This document shows positions 1 through 6,998 of a stretch of 21,385 nucleotides of DNA, one piece after another; position 1 is the first letter of the stretch; every line of letters starts with the position of its first letter. The notes below the pieces were generated by a model. That model searched no databases. It was given only the letters and a program-made list of their open reading frames with translations, and was not told where the DNA came from. Location of the stretch: NCBI GenBank assembly GCA_902494945.1, contig CABUVF010000012.1:1-21385 (forward strand). The letters run 5' to 3'. A program made the position numbers and the translations under genes. The DNA is from an uncultured Collinsella sp. Its GTDB lineage: Bacteria; Actinomycetota; Coriobacteriia; Coriobacteriales; Coriobacteriaceae.

Positions 1-248
1 CCGCCGGTAAAATATATCACATCCGCATCTTCAAAAACAGACTGTATCGTTGAATAAGCCTCCGTTGAAATATCAATTTCAGTTACGATTGCTCCCAACT
101 TTTTGAATAATTTTCGAGCAGAGCCGACATAACCGGTGTAGCCTTCACGCAGCGAAGCTGTTGGAATAAATGCGACTTTTTTATTTTCAATTTCTTCCTT
201 TATCAGACTTCCTACACTTGAAAAGTGAGAACATAAAAACAGTTTCAT
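1..248 (-). CDS. Peptidase S51 / dipeptidase E-like protein, 5' part only
   Basis: The reverse strand has an open frame from ATG at 248-246 to the window edge, giving about 82 residues and then running out of sequence. It begins MKLFLCSHFSSVG and contains FIPTAS near residue 31 and ends in YFTGG. This layout (an MKLFL-type strand, an FIPTAS turn, then a strand ending in TGG) is typical of the peptidase S51 family, class I glutamine amidotransferase-like Ser hydrolases that include dipeptidase E. The nucleophile Ser and the His lie beyond the edge, so activity cannot be judged. A strong ribosome binding site (AAAGGAG) sits about 8 nt upstream of the ATG. The gene is much richer in A and T than everything to its right, which suggests horizontal acquisition. 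Family call is by eye; substrate unknown. Confidence 0.7.
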   Translation of the reverse strand, partial: MKLFLCSHFSSVGSLIKEEIENKKVAFIPTASLREGYTGYVGSARKLFKKLGAIVTEIDISTEAYSTIQSVFEDADVIYFTG

Positions 249-355
249 CAATATTCTCCTTTATATATAAATTCTTATTTGTTGAACTAAGCCGTGTATA
301 CCATACTCTCCAATGAAAGAACGCCCTGATATAGCGAAATATTGCCGTTTTCCTG

Positions 356-479
356 CGTACGTGCGTACACACTCCACAGGAATTCTAAGGGGCCTGCCCC
401 CTTAGCACACGGACTTTGGAACAAAGTCTAGTGTGTTACGCCTTGCCAGAGGTGTACAGGCTCCCGGTATGCACGTACG
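356..479. repeat. Small element bounded by 13-bp inverted repeats, containing two hairpins
   Basis: CGTACGTGCGTAC at 356-368 is the reverse complement, with one mismatch, of GTATGCACGTACG at 467-479. Between them lie two clear hairpins: TAAGGGG/CCCCTTA at 386-392 and 398-404 with a 5-nt loop, and CACAC-n-GACTTTG/CAAAGTC-nn-GTGTG at 406-435 with a GAA loop. No gene is visible inside. The arrangement resembles a miniature inverted-repeat element or the end of a lost insertion sequence. I see no target-site duplication next to the repeats, so mobility is only an inference. Confidence 0.4.
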
Positions 480-545
480 AAGCAATTGCCATCAATGCGC
501 CATATAAGTGGCGATCAAGTTCGCATAAAGCGACCTTGATCCCGC

Positions 546-587
546 AAAACAAAAGGCAGGATACCATCACCACGATGATACCCTGCC
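546..587 (-). terminator. Intrinsic terminator of the dehydrogenase gene
   Basis: Read on the minus strand, GGCAG... at 587 pairs imperfectly with ...CTGCC at 555 across a roughly 14-bp stem with a short GTGGT-type loop, and is followed directly by TTTTGTTTT (554-546). This is the expected form of a Rho-independent terminator about 100 nt beyond the dehydrogenase stop at 688. Confidence 0.7.
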
Positions 588-640
588 TCTGTTCGTTTCT
601 GTTTACCGTTCCGAGTACGAACTGAATGCTGGAGCAATAT

Positions 641-681
641 AGAACCACCAGAAAGGTGCCTGTCCCCTTTGTGGTGGTTTT
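641..681 (-). repeat. Palindromic repeat copy 1, directly after the dehydrogenase stop
   Basis: On the minus strand, AAAACCACCA pairs with TGGTGGTT and an inner AAAGG pairs with CCTTT, leaving the loop GGACAGGCA. The 18-nt core AAGGGGACAGGCACCTTT is identical to the core at 8315-8332. It begins about 7 nt after the TAA of the gene at 688-1776 and lies in the same orientation relative to its gene as copy 2. No T-run follows this copy, unlike copy 2. Confidence 0.8.
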
Positions 682-687
682 GGTAGG

Positions 688-1776
688 TTAGGCGAGGAGC
701 GTGTGGCCGTAGGTGTTGGCAGCCTTGATGGCGGTGGCGAACTTTTCGTCGGTGAAGGGCCCGGGGTTTCCCTGCTTCCACTCGTTGGTGGCGTGCGCAT
801 ACTCGCACAGGGCGGGGATATCGGACTCGGAAAGCCCGACCTGCTCAAGCGTCACGGGCAGGCCCATCTGCTTGTTGAAAGCGGCGTAGCGCTTAAGGTT
901 CTCGGTGTCGCCCGTGTAGGCGAACAGCACCAGCACGCCCAGGCTCACGACCTCACCGTGCAGGTAGGAGCCTGGGCGAGGAATGCTGCAGGAAGCGTTG
1001 TAGAACGCGTGCGCCACGCTCGAGTTGTAGTAGTAATCGTTTTGGTTGGTCAGGTTCGAGACATAGCCCGTGTTGACCACGATGTCGAGCGCGATCTGCT
1101 TGACGGCTTCGGTCGACTGGTCCTGGCGCACGTCCTCAAGACCCTGGACGCCATAGGTAAACAGCGGCTCGGAACAGGTGTGCGCGAGTGCCAGGCCAAG
1201 GCCGGCCGTGTGCTCCAAGTTGCCGGCGCTCGTGGCGTACTCGACCTCGGGCTGCTTGGACAGGGCATCGCCCACGCCGGCCCAGAAGTACTCTGCCGGT
1301 GCCTTGGCGATGATCTTGGGGTTGATGAAGATGTGCGCGGGGCGGTTGGGGTACGAATAGCCCTCGAGCGAGCCGTCGTCGTTGTAGACGACGGCAATGG
1401 CGGTCGCGGCGGAGCAGTTGGAACAGATCGTCGGTACCGTAAAGACAATCTTCTTGAGCTCGATAGCTGCGGTCTTCACGGTGTCGAGCGCCTTGCCGCC
1501 GCCGCATGCGATAAGCACGTCAGCTTCCTGGCAGGCAGGGGAGTTTACGACCTTGGCGATATTTGCGCGCGTACTGTTGGTGCCGTAGCCGCGCGTCTCC
1601 AGAATCTCGACGTCGGTACCTGCCAGCGCAGCTTCGATACCGGGAAGTGCTGCGGCCAGTGCTCGTTTACCACCAATGATGGCGACCTTGGTTGCTCCGT
1701 ACTCGGCCAACGCGCCGTGCAGCTCGTCAAAGCAGTCTTCGCCAACGGTATAGTCGCTCATTCCGATCGTGCGCAT
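688..1776 (-). CDS. gldA: Iron-containing alcohol dehydrogenase family, glycerol dehydrogenase-like
   Basis: The 362-residue product fits the usual 360-370 of NAD-dependent glycerol dehydrogenases. It would oxidise glycerol to dihydroxyacetone in the cytoplasm, or a related hydroxy compound. The nucleotide-binding CGGGKALDT lies at residues 91-99 and a PTICSNCSAA segment at 115-124. Three metal ligands are visible: Asp170 (GVGD), His256 (VAHAF) and His273 (YLHGE), positions close to those known in the Bacillus enzyme. The start is the ATG at 1776-1774, which follows GAAAGAAGA by about 6 nt; an in-frame ATG at 1836 would add 20 residues unlike the family N-terminus. The gene is divergent from ileS and its leader. 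The residues after PTICSN differ from classic GldA (usually STDAP), and the hydroxycarboxylate dehydrogenase HcxA is a relative with the same fold, so the substrate is uncertain. Confidence 0.85.
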   Translation of the reverse strand: MRTIGMSDYTVGEDCFDELHGALAEYGATKVAIIGGKRALAAALPGIEAALAGTDVEILETRGYGTNSTRANIAKVVNSPACQEADVLIACGGGKALDTVKTAAIELKKIVFTVPTICSNCSAATAIAVVYNDDGSLEGYSYPNRPAHIFINPKIIAKAPAEYFWAGVGDALSKQPEVEYATSAGNLEHTAGLGLALAHTCSEPLFTYGVQGLEDVRQDQSTEAVKQIALDIVVNTGYVSNLTNQNDYYYNSSVAHAFYNASCSIPRPGSYLHGEVVSLGVLVLFAYTGDTENLKRYAAFNKQMGLPVTLEQVGLSESDIPALCEYAHATNEWKQGNPGPFTDEKFATAIKAANTYGHTLLA

Positions 1777-1877
1777 AGCAATCTTCTTTCGTTCGATAAA
1801 GTGCTTACAGGTATTTTGCTCCAAGAGAAGGTCCACGGCCGCAAGAAATTTCGAACGTATAAAACCAGTGTTGAGGG

Positions 1878-1906
1878 TTTTTCGCCGGTGTGGAACGTGC
1901 TAGCAT
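1878..1906 (+). promoter_or_regulatory. Candidate promoter of the ileS T-box leader
   Basis: TGC followed by TAGCAT (1898-1906) reads as an extended -10 element. The region 17 nt upstream (TTTTTC, 1878-1883) is a weak -35. A start near 1913 would place the first T-box stem a few bases into the transcript. A leftward promoter for the dehydrogenase must lie in the same interval; GTATAA at 1857-1862 (TTATAC on the minus strand) is a weak candidate -10 for it. Confidence 0.4.
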
Positions 1907-1920
1907 ACTCCGCATAAGCG

Positions 1921-2220
1921 TTGATGGGGACGAGTAGTCGGCCGTCCGCATGCTACAGAGAGCGGGGAGCGCTGAGAACCCGTGCATGCGACCGATGAAA
2001 ATCACCCCGGAGCTGCGGTCCCAACGGACGTGCCGCGTAGGTTCGTCTTAGTAGACATCGCCGAGATGGTCGTCGATACAGACCAGCCGAGTAACGGATG
2101 CGAGCGCGCGAATACGCGGGCGAGGGCATCTAAGCTGGGTGGTTAAACGAAGAGCTTTTGCGGGCGTACAGTCCGTTTTGTGGCGCTTCGTCCCAGCTTG
2201 TAGGGACGGGCGCTTTTTGG
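1921..2220 (+). promoter_or_regulatory. T-box riboswitch (tRNA-Ile), transcription-attenuating leader of ileS
   Basis: Stem I closes with GGGAC (1927-1931) and GTCCC (2018-2022). It contains the AGTA (1933-1936) and GAA (1997-1999) S-turn elements, a CGCATGC/GCATGCG helix (1947-1953 with 1984-1990) and the AGAGAG bulge (1957-1962). The specifier is ATC at 2001-2003, followed by the usual purine, so it reads tRNA-Ile. The T-box sequence is AAGCTGGGTGGTTAAACGAAG (2132 on, given in parts: AAGCTGGG then TGGT at 2140-2143); TGGT can pair with ACCA of uncharged tRNA-Ile with discriminator A. AAGCTGGG (2132-2139) is the perfect complement of CCCAGCTT (2192-2199), forming the antiterminator. The competing terminator uses CGTCCC (2189-2194) and GGGACG (2203-2208), flanked by GCGC/GCGC and followed by TTTTT. 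The two folds share 2192-2194 and exclude each other. Confidence 0.92.
2183..2218 (+). terminator. Regulated terminator of the T-box leader
   Basis: GCGC-tt-CGTCCC (2183-2194) pairs with GGGACG-g-GCGC (2203-2213) around an 8-nt loop and is followed by TTTTT at 2214-2218. The loop and the 3' part of the left arm also form the antiterminator with 2132-2139, which makes this a conditional terminator upstream of ileS. Confidence 0.9.
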
Positions 2221-2261
2221 TGCCCAGAGGGCGTGCGCGCCCATGACAAGAAAGGGGTACC

Positions 2262-5063
2262 GTGGCAAACGAGTACAAGCAGACGATGAATCTGCCCAAG
2301 ACCGGTTTTCCCATGCGTGCCGGTCTTTCCAAGTCCGAGCCCAAGCGACTCAAGGACTGGCAGGACAACAAGGTCTACGAGCAGGTTCTGAAGAAGAACG
2401 AGGGTCACAAGAAGTTCGTGCTGCACGACGGCCCTCCGTACGCCAACGGCCCGATCCACATCGGCCACGCCATGAACAAGATCTCCAAGGACATGATCAA
2501 CCGTTACTGGATGATGCAGGGCTATGAGGTTCCCTATGTCCCCGGTTGGGACTGCCACGGTCAGCCGATTGAGCACAAGGTCGAGGAGAAGCTCGGCACC
2601 GAGAAGTTCAACCAGACCTCCACGGCTAAGATCCGCGAGCTCTGCAACAAGTTCGCTGTCGAGAACATCGAGCTGCAGAAGGCCGGCTTCCGTCGCCTGG
2701 GCGTGCTCGGCGACTGGGACAACCCCTATCTGACGCTCTATCACCAGCATGACGCCGCCGATATCGAGGTCTTCAAGGCCATGTTCGATAAGGGCATGAT
2801 CTATCGCGGCCACAAGCCGGTTCACTGGTGCAAGCACTGCCACACCGCGCTCGCCGAGGCCGAGATTGAGTACTCCGACGAGACGAGCCCCTCCATCTTC
2901 GTTCGCTTTGAGATGACCTCCAAGCCCGCCGGCCTCGAGGACTTCGACGGCCCGGTCGACTTTATCATCTGGACGACCACGCCGTGGACCATTCCCTCCG
3001 ACCAGGCCGTTTCTCTCAAGCCCGGCGCCGCCTACGTCGCCGTTGAGCACGACGGTCGTGCCGAGGTCATGCTCGAGGACCTGGCTCCCAAGTGCTGCGA
3101 GGAGTTTGGCTGGGAGTACACCCCGGTCATGGTCGACGGCAAGCCCTATGTGGTTCCCGCCGAGACCTTCCACCACATCCACTACAAGCAGCCGATCTTT
3201 GACGGCGTTGAGGGCGTGGCGCTGCTGGCCGATTACGTCGGTGTCGATGACGGTACCGGTATCGTCCACAACTCGCCCGGCCACGGCGTCGACGACTACT
3301 TCGCCTGCCTCAAGGAGGGCATCACCGACATCTGCATGCCGGTCGATGACGACGGCAAGTTCTACACCGGCGAGGAGTTTGGTACCGGTGGCCCCTTCAG
3401 CGGTATGGACACCGACGAGGCCAACCCACACATCATCGAGTTCCTGCGCGAGCGCGGTACCCTGGTCCTCGAGAAGAAGATCACGCACAGCTATCCGCAC
3501 TGCTGGCGCTGCAAGCATCCGGTGCTCTTCCGTGCTACCGACCAGTGGTTTGTCTCGATGGACAAGACCGGTCTGCGCGAGCAGGCTGGCAAGGAGGTCC
3601 GCGAGAACGTCAAATGGTATCCGGCCCACGCGGCCAACCGCATTGGCGCCATGGTCGAGCAGCGTCCCGACTGGTGCATCAGCCGTCAGCGCAACTGGGG
3701 CGTGCCTATCCCCAGCTACACCTGCGCCGACTGCGGTGAGAAGGTCATGAACGACGCTACGCTCGACGCCGTCATCAAGCTCTTCCACGAGAAGGGCTCC
3801 GACGCCTGGTTCACCGACGCTCCCGAGAGCTACCTGGGCGAGGCCTGCGTCTGCCCCAAGTGCGGTGGCCATCACCTCAAGGCCGATAAGGACATTCTTG
3901 ACGTGTGGTGGGACTCCGGCGTCTCCTGGAAGGCCGTCTGCGAGTACCGTCCCGAGCTGGAGTACCCGGCGGACGTCTACCTCGAGGGCTCCGACCAGCA
4001 CCGTGGTTGGTTCCAGAGCTCGCTGCTCACCTCGGTGGGTGCCAACGGCCATGCTCCGTACAAGGCGGTCGTCTCGCAGGGCTTCACGCTCGACGGCCAG
4101 GGCCGTAAGATGTCGAAGTCGCTCGGCAACGTCATCGACCCCAACAAGGTCTGCGACGAGATGGGCGCCGACATCATCCGCCTGTGGGTTGCCTCCGTCG
4201 ATACCAGCTCCGACGTGTCCATCGACCACGAGATTCTTGCTCGTACGTCCGATGCCTACCGTCGTTTCCGCAACACGCTGCGCTTCCTGCTCTCCGAGCT
4301 CGAGGGTCAGTTTGAGCCCGAGACCGACGGCGTCGCCTTTGCCGACCGGCTGCCGCTCGACAAGCTCATGGTTGCCCGCCTGACTCAGGTCCAGGCCGAG
4401 GTTGACGACGCCTACTCTTGCTACGAGTTCCCGCGCGCCTACCGTGCGCTCTACGACTTCGTGGTTACCGAGCTCTCTAACGTGTACCTCGACGCCCTGA
4501 AGGACCGTCTGTACTGCGATAAGCCCGGCTCGCTCGAGCGTCGCAGCGCCCAGACCGTGCTTGCCGAGCTCTTCTCGATGCTCATGCGCGACCTGCAGCC
4601 GATCCTGTCCTACACGGTCGACGAGGCCATGGCCTATGCGCCTGCCGGCTGCGTCGATCACCAGAAGTACGCTGCGCTGCTCGATTGGTATAAGTCGCCC
4701 ATTACGGTCGACGAGGCCAATGAGTTCGAGGGCGTGCTCGAGGCTTCACTCGAGCTCCGTAGCGCCGTGACCAAGGCCCTTGAGGACGCCCGCTCCGCCG
4801 GTACCTTCACCAAGAGCCAGCAGGTCCGCGTCAAGGCGGTCGTTCCCGCCGAGATGTACGCGCTGCTGACCGGCGACAAGGCCGTCGACCTGGCCGAGTT
4901 CTACATCGTCTCCGATGTTGAGTTGACCCAGGGCGAGGAGCTCTCCGTTGCCATCGAGGCTGCTGAGGGCGAGTGCTGCGACCGTTGCTGGAACTACCGC
5001 ACCACCGTCGGCGAGTACAACGGCCACGCTCACATCTGCGAGAGGTGTGCGAACGCTTTGTAG
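2262..5063 (+). CDS. ileS: Isoleucyl-tRNA synthetase
   Basis: This class I synthetase charges tRNA-Ile with isoleucine in the cytoplasm. The 933-residue length is normal for the bacterial type. The HIGH motif is at residues 66-69 (GPIHIGHAMNK), followed by the CP1 editing insertion with WTTTPWTIPSD and a GTGIVHNSPGHG segment. The KMSKS loop lies at 616-620 (GRKMSKSLGN), then the anticodon-binding domain and a C-terminal zinc motif with CCDRCW and CERC. Start is GTG at 2262, preceded by AAGAAAGGGG with about 4-5 nt spacing; the next upstream ATG is out of frame. The gene stands alone behind the T-box leader and ends in a strong hairpin. Codon use is strongly biased, as expected for a highly expressed gene. 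Confidence 0.98.
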   Translation: MANEYKQTMNLPKTGFPMRAGLSKSEPKRLKDWQDNKVYEQVLKKNEGHKKFVLHDGPPYANGPIHIGHAMNKISKDMINRYWMMQGYEVPYVPGWDCHGQPIEHKVEEKLGTEKFNQTSTAKIRELCNKFAVENIELQKAGFRRLGVLGDWDNPYLTLYHQHDAADIEVFKAMFDKGMIYRGHKPVHWCKHCHTALAEAEIEYSDETSPSIFVRFEMTSKPAGLEDFDGPVDFIIWTTTPWTIPSDQAVSLKPGAAYVAVEHDGRAEVMLEDLAPKCCEEFGWEYTPVMVDGKPYVVPAETFHHIHYKQPIFDGVEGVALLADYVGVDDGTGIVHNSPGHGVDDYFACLKEGITDICMPVDDDGKFYTGEEFGTGGPFSGMDTDEANPHIIEFLRERGTLVLEKKITHSYPHCWRCKHPVLFRATDQWFVSMDKTGLREQAGKEVRENVKWYPAHAANRIGAMVEQRPDWCISRQRNWGVPIPSYTCADCGEKVMNDATLDAVIKLFHEKGSDAWFTDAPESYLGEACVCPKCGGHHLKADKDILDVWWDSGVSWKAVCEYRPELEYPADVYLEGSDQHRGWFQSSLLTSVGANGHAPYKAVVSQGFTLDGQGRKMSKSLGNVIDPNKVCDEMGADIIRLWVASVDTSSDVSIDHEILARTSDAYRRFRNTLRFLLSELEGQFEPETDGVAFADRLPLDKLMVARLTQVQAEVDDAYSCYEFPRAYRALYDFVVTELSNVYLDALKDRLYCDKPGSLERRSAQTVLAELFSMLMRDLQPILSYTVDEAMAYAPAGCVDHQKYAALLDWYKSPITVDEANEFEGVLEASLELRSAVTKALEDARSAGTFTKSQQVRVKAVVPAEMYALLTGDKAVDLAEFYIVSDVELTQGEELSVAIEAAEGECCDRCWNYRTTVGEYNGHAHICERCANAL

Positions 5064-5090
5064 TTACGCGGTTTTACCAAACCGCGTAAC
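5063..5090 (+). other. Perfect 12-bp hairpin at the ileS stop codon
   Basis: GTTACGCGGTTT (5063-5074), loop TACC, and AAACCGCGTAAC (5079-5090) form a perfect 12-bp stem whose first base is the last base of the ileS TAG. No T-run follows, so it is not a classical terminator by itself. It may stabilise the 3' end of the ileS message. Confidence 0.75.
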
Positions 5091-5103
5091 AGGTTGACGC
5101 TGC

Positions 5104-5203
5104 AAACCCGCCAGAGCGGCAATCTGCCTTTCAGCTTCGGCGGCATGACCAGAAGGTCTATGCCGCCTTGCTTCAAGGCACCTTGCTCGCTCTGGCGGGT
5201 TTT
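5104..5203 (+). terminator. Long composite hairpin, probable terminator after ileS
   Basis: AAACCCGCCAGAGC (5104-5117) pairs perfectly over 14 bp with GCTCTGGCGGGTTT (5189-5202). Inside lies further pairing: TGCCTT with AAGGCA, AGC with GCT, and GGCGGCAT-GACC (5139-5150) with GGTC-t-ATGCCGCC (5155-5167) around an AGAA tetraloop. Only four T residues follow the outer stem on the plus strand. The simplest reading is a terminator, but a 100-nt multi-helix hairpin is larger than needed and could be a repeat element or structured RNA. Confidence 0.6.
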
Positions 5204-5242
5204 CGCTGTTGGTAACGAATCATCGGCTATTTCGTTGCTGGT

Positions 5243-5257
5243 CAATATAAGATATTG
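5243..5257 (+). promoter_or_regulatory. Candidate -10 region and inverted repeat before lspA
   Basis: CAATAT-aag-ATATTG (5243-5257) is a perfect 6-bp inverted repeat overlapping a TATAAG/TAAGAT sequence that could be a -10 element. No good -35 is seen at the right distance. It lies about 50 nt before the lspA start and is the most AT-rich spot of the gap. Confidence 0.3.
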
Positions 5258-5303
5258 ATTTGCGTTAAACGTAATTCGATGTTCTTGAGGGTAGGGGATT
5301 GAT

Positions 5304-5903
5304 TTGGGTCGTACTGGGGATATGACGCCGCCTTTGCGTTGGCGGTTGGGTGTTGCTGGTGGGATGGCGCTGGTTGTGCTGCTTCTTGACCAGCTGACCA
5401 AGTTTGCGGTTCGTGCCGTGGGCGACGCTTTGCATGTGACCGTCATCCCTGGTGTCATCGACTTTATGTTTGTCCGCAATATCGGTGCCGCCTTTAGCAT
5501 GGGCGAGGGGCATGGCATCGCGTTTGCCGTGCTGGCGTTGGCGGTCATTATCGCTATTTTTGTGTACCTCGTTCGTGCACCCCAGCTTGCCCATCTTGAG
5601 GTTGTGGGCATGGCGATGGTTGCGGGCGGTGCTATCGGTAACGCAATCGATCGTTTGGCCTTTGGCTTCGTGACCGATTTTATTGCCACCACCTTCATCG
5701 ACTTCCCCGTCTTCAATGTGGCCGATATCGGCATTACCTTTGGCGTCGTGCTCGCCCTCTTTGGCTACATGTTCTTGAGCCCCGCGGCCCGTGAGGTCGA
5801 TGCAACCGCCGAGCTTAACGCCCGTGATGAGGCCCGCGCCAAGCGCAAAGCCAAACAACGTGGGGAGCGTGCCCGCAAGATTCGCGAAAGGAGCGAGCGC
5901 TAA
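5304..5903 (+). CDS. lspA: Lipoprotein signal peptidase (signal peptidase II)
   Basis: LspA cleaves the signal peptide of prolipoproteins after lipid modification, within the membrane. The 199-residue product has four hydrophobic segments (about 17-29, 68-90, 98-116 and 137-158). Conserved motifs are DQLTK (29-33), RNIGAAFS (58-65), GNAIDR (112-117) and VFNVAD (136-141). The catalytic aspartates are expected to be Asp125 (GFVTDF) and Asp141 (NVAD). The start is TTG at 5304, seven to eight nt after AGGGTAGGGG; an in-frame ATG at 5322 has its G-rich tract only 2 nt away. About 40 C-terminal residues are very rich in Arg, Lys, Glu and Ala, an extension beyond the usual family end that is probably cytoplasmic. 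The stop overlaps the rluD start by one base. Confidence 0.96.
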   Translation: MGRTGDMTPPLRWRLGVAGGMALVVLLLDQLTKFAVRAVGDALHVTVIPGVIDFMFVRNIGAAFSMGEGHGIAFAVLALAVIIAIFVYLVRAPQLAHLEVVGMAMVAGGAIGNAIDRLAFGFVTDFIATTFIDFPVFNVADIGITFGVVLALFGYMFLSPAAREVDATAELNARDEARAKRKAKQRGERARKIRERSER

Positions 5904-6916
5904 TGGCCGACATCCATATCCTTGTTGCCGACGCTGCCGCTGGTCAGCGTCTTGACGCTTATCTGGGCGCTAATGACGGCTGCCCTACGCGCTCTGCCTG
6001 CGCGCATCTGATCGAGGGCGGTGCCGTTGCCGTCAACGGCGAGACATGCCTGTCAAAAAAGTATGCCGTGCACTCCGGCGACCGTATTTCGGTCGATTTG
6101 CCCGAGCCGCACGATCCCACCGATGTTATTCCCGAGGCCATTCCCCTCGATATCCGCTACGAGGACGACTACCTCATCGTGCTCTCCAAGCAGCGCGGTC
6201 TGGTGTGCCATCCCGCCCATGGCCACGAGAGCGGCACCCTTGCGAACGCTCTGGTCTATCACTGTGGCATTGACCATCTGGGCACCGTGCAGGGCGAGGA
6301 CCGCCCCGGCATCGTGCATCGCCTGGATCGTGACACCTCGGGCCTTATGCTCGCGGCAAAAGACGACGACACCCAGCGCGCGCTCCAGAATCTCATCCGC
6401 ACGCGCACGCTCGACCGCCGCTACATTACGCTCGTCCACGGCCACATTGCCATGGACGAGGGCACCATTAACACCGGCATTGCCCGTTCTACGCGCGACC
6501 GTGTCAAGATGGCGGTTTCGGACGATCCTTTCGCGCGCCAGGCTATTACGACCTTTAGGGTCCTCGAGCGCTTCGATTCCACGCGTTTTGACGATGGCTA
6601 TACGCTCGTCGAGTGTCACCTGTTTACGGGTCGCACACATCAGATTCGCGTGCACATGCGCCATATCAACCACGCCTGCGTGGGCGATCCGCTCTACGGT
6701 AAGTGCGATGCGCGTGCCAACCAGGGTTTGACCAGGCAATTCCTCCATTCCTGGCGTGTGGCGTTCGATCATCCCGTGACGGGGGAGCACATTGAGTGCC
6801 GCGATGGGTTGCCGTGGGATCTCGCCGCCGTTCTGGATGACCTGGCCCCGCGCTCGCTCGGCCGCACTGCCGCCGGCGACGAAATCGTTCCGCAGCTCGG
6901 TCTGCTCGAAGCCTAA
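5903..6916 (+). CDS. rluD: RluA-family 23S rRNA pseudouridine synthase
   Basis: The 337-residue enzyme isomerises uridines to pseudouridine in large-subunit rRNA. An S4-type RNA-binding domain occupies roughly residues 15-65 (QRLDAYL, AVAVNGE). The catalytic domain carries HRLDRDTSG at 139-147 with Asp142 as the expected catalytic residue, and the TGRTHQIRVHM motif further on. The ATG shares one base with the lspA stop, and AAAGGAG lies about 10 nt upstream inside lspA, so the two genes are probably translationally coupled. The lspA-rluD pair is common in Gram-positive genomes. The exact target uridines cannot be deduced; RluD is assigned because an S4 domain is present and by neighbourhood. 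Confidence 0.92.
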   Translation: MADIHILVADAAAGQRLDAYLGANDGCPTRSACAHLIEGGAVAVNGETCLSKKYAVHSGDRISVDLPEPHDPTDVIPEAIPLDIRYEDDYLIVLSKQRGLVCHPAHGHESGTLANALVYHCGIDHLGTVQGEDRPGIVHRLDRDTSGLMLAAKDDDTQRALQNLIRTRTLDRRYITLVHGHIAMDEGTINTGIARSTRDRVKMAVSDDPFARQAITTFRVLERFDSTRFDDGYTLVECHLFTGRTHQIRVHMRHINHACVGDPLYGKCDARANQGLTRQFLHSWRVAFDHPVTGEHIECRDGLPWDLAAVLDDLAPRSLGRTAAGDEIVPQLGLLEA

Positions 6917-6934
6917 CCAGTATTAGGTGGTTTC

Positions 6935-6964
6935 TTGAACTCGGTTAGCCTACGGTAAGATATA
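6935..6964 (+). promoter_or_regulatory. Candidate promoter of the glycosyltransferase gene
   Basis: TTGAAC (6935-6940) is a good -35 and the AT-rich AGATATA (6958-6964) lies at 17-18 nt spacing as a plausible -10. A start near 6970 would give a leader of about 30 nt. Confidence 0.45.
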
Positions 6965-6998
6965 CGGTTGTTTACGTAACGCGTTCTCGGGAGCCTGC

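Larger units (their letters stand above)
249..687. other. Gene-free stretch with hairpins
   Basis: This 439-bp stretch separates the S51-like gene from the dehydrogenase gene, both read leftward. Short open frames on both strands (416-625 and 436-648) have no recognisable family or convincing ribosome binding site and run through structured DNA. It contains the inverted-repeat element at 356-479, a 12-bp hairpin with one mismatch and an ATAAA loop (513-524 with 530-541), a leftward terminator (546-587) and a palindromic repeat (641-681). The left half is AT-rich like the S51 gene, so the foreign segment probably ends in this region. Confidence 0.6.

Noticed and set aside
513..541. 12-bp hairpin with ATAAA loop as a terminator
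   Set aside because: Neither side has a T-run at the correct position; it may be part of the degraded mobile DNA at the left edge.
416..648. Two overlapping short frames on opposite strands in the left intergenic region
   Set aside because: No recognisable family or ribosome binding site, and both run through hairpins and the dehydrogenase terminator.
703..1917. Plus-strand open frame opposite the dehydrogenase gene
   Set aside because: Antisense shadow of a gene with clear metal and nucleotide motifs; it also runs into the divergent promoter region.
2130..4661. Very long minus-strand open frame (843 codons) opposite ileS
   Set aside because: It mirrors the strongly codon-biased ileS gene; the translation is repetitive in Val, Gly, Leu, Asp and Ala as expected for an antisense shadow, and no ribosome binding site or family is visible.
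5030..5858. Minus-strand frames opposite lspA and the ileS/lspA gap
   Set aside because: They cross the composite hairpin and oppose the membrane protein gene; low-complexity translations typical of shadows.
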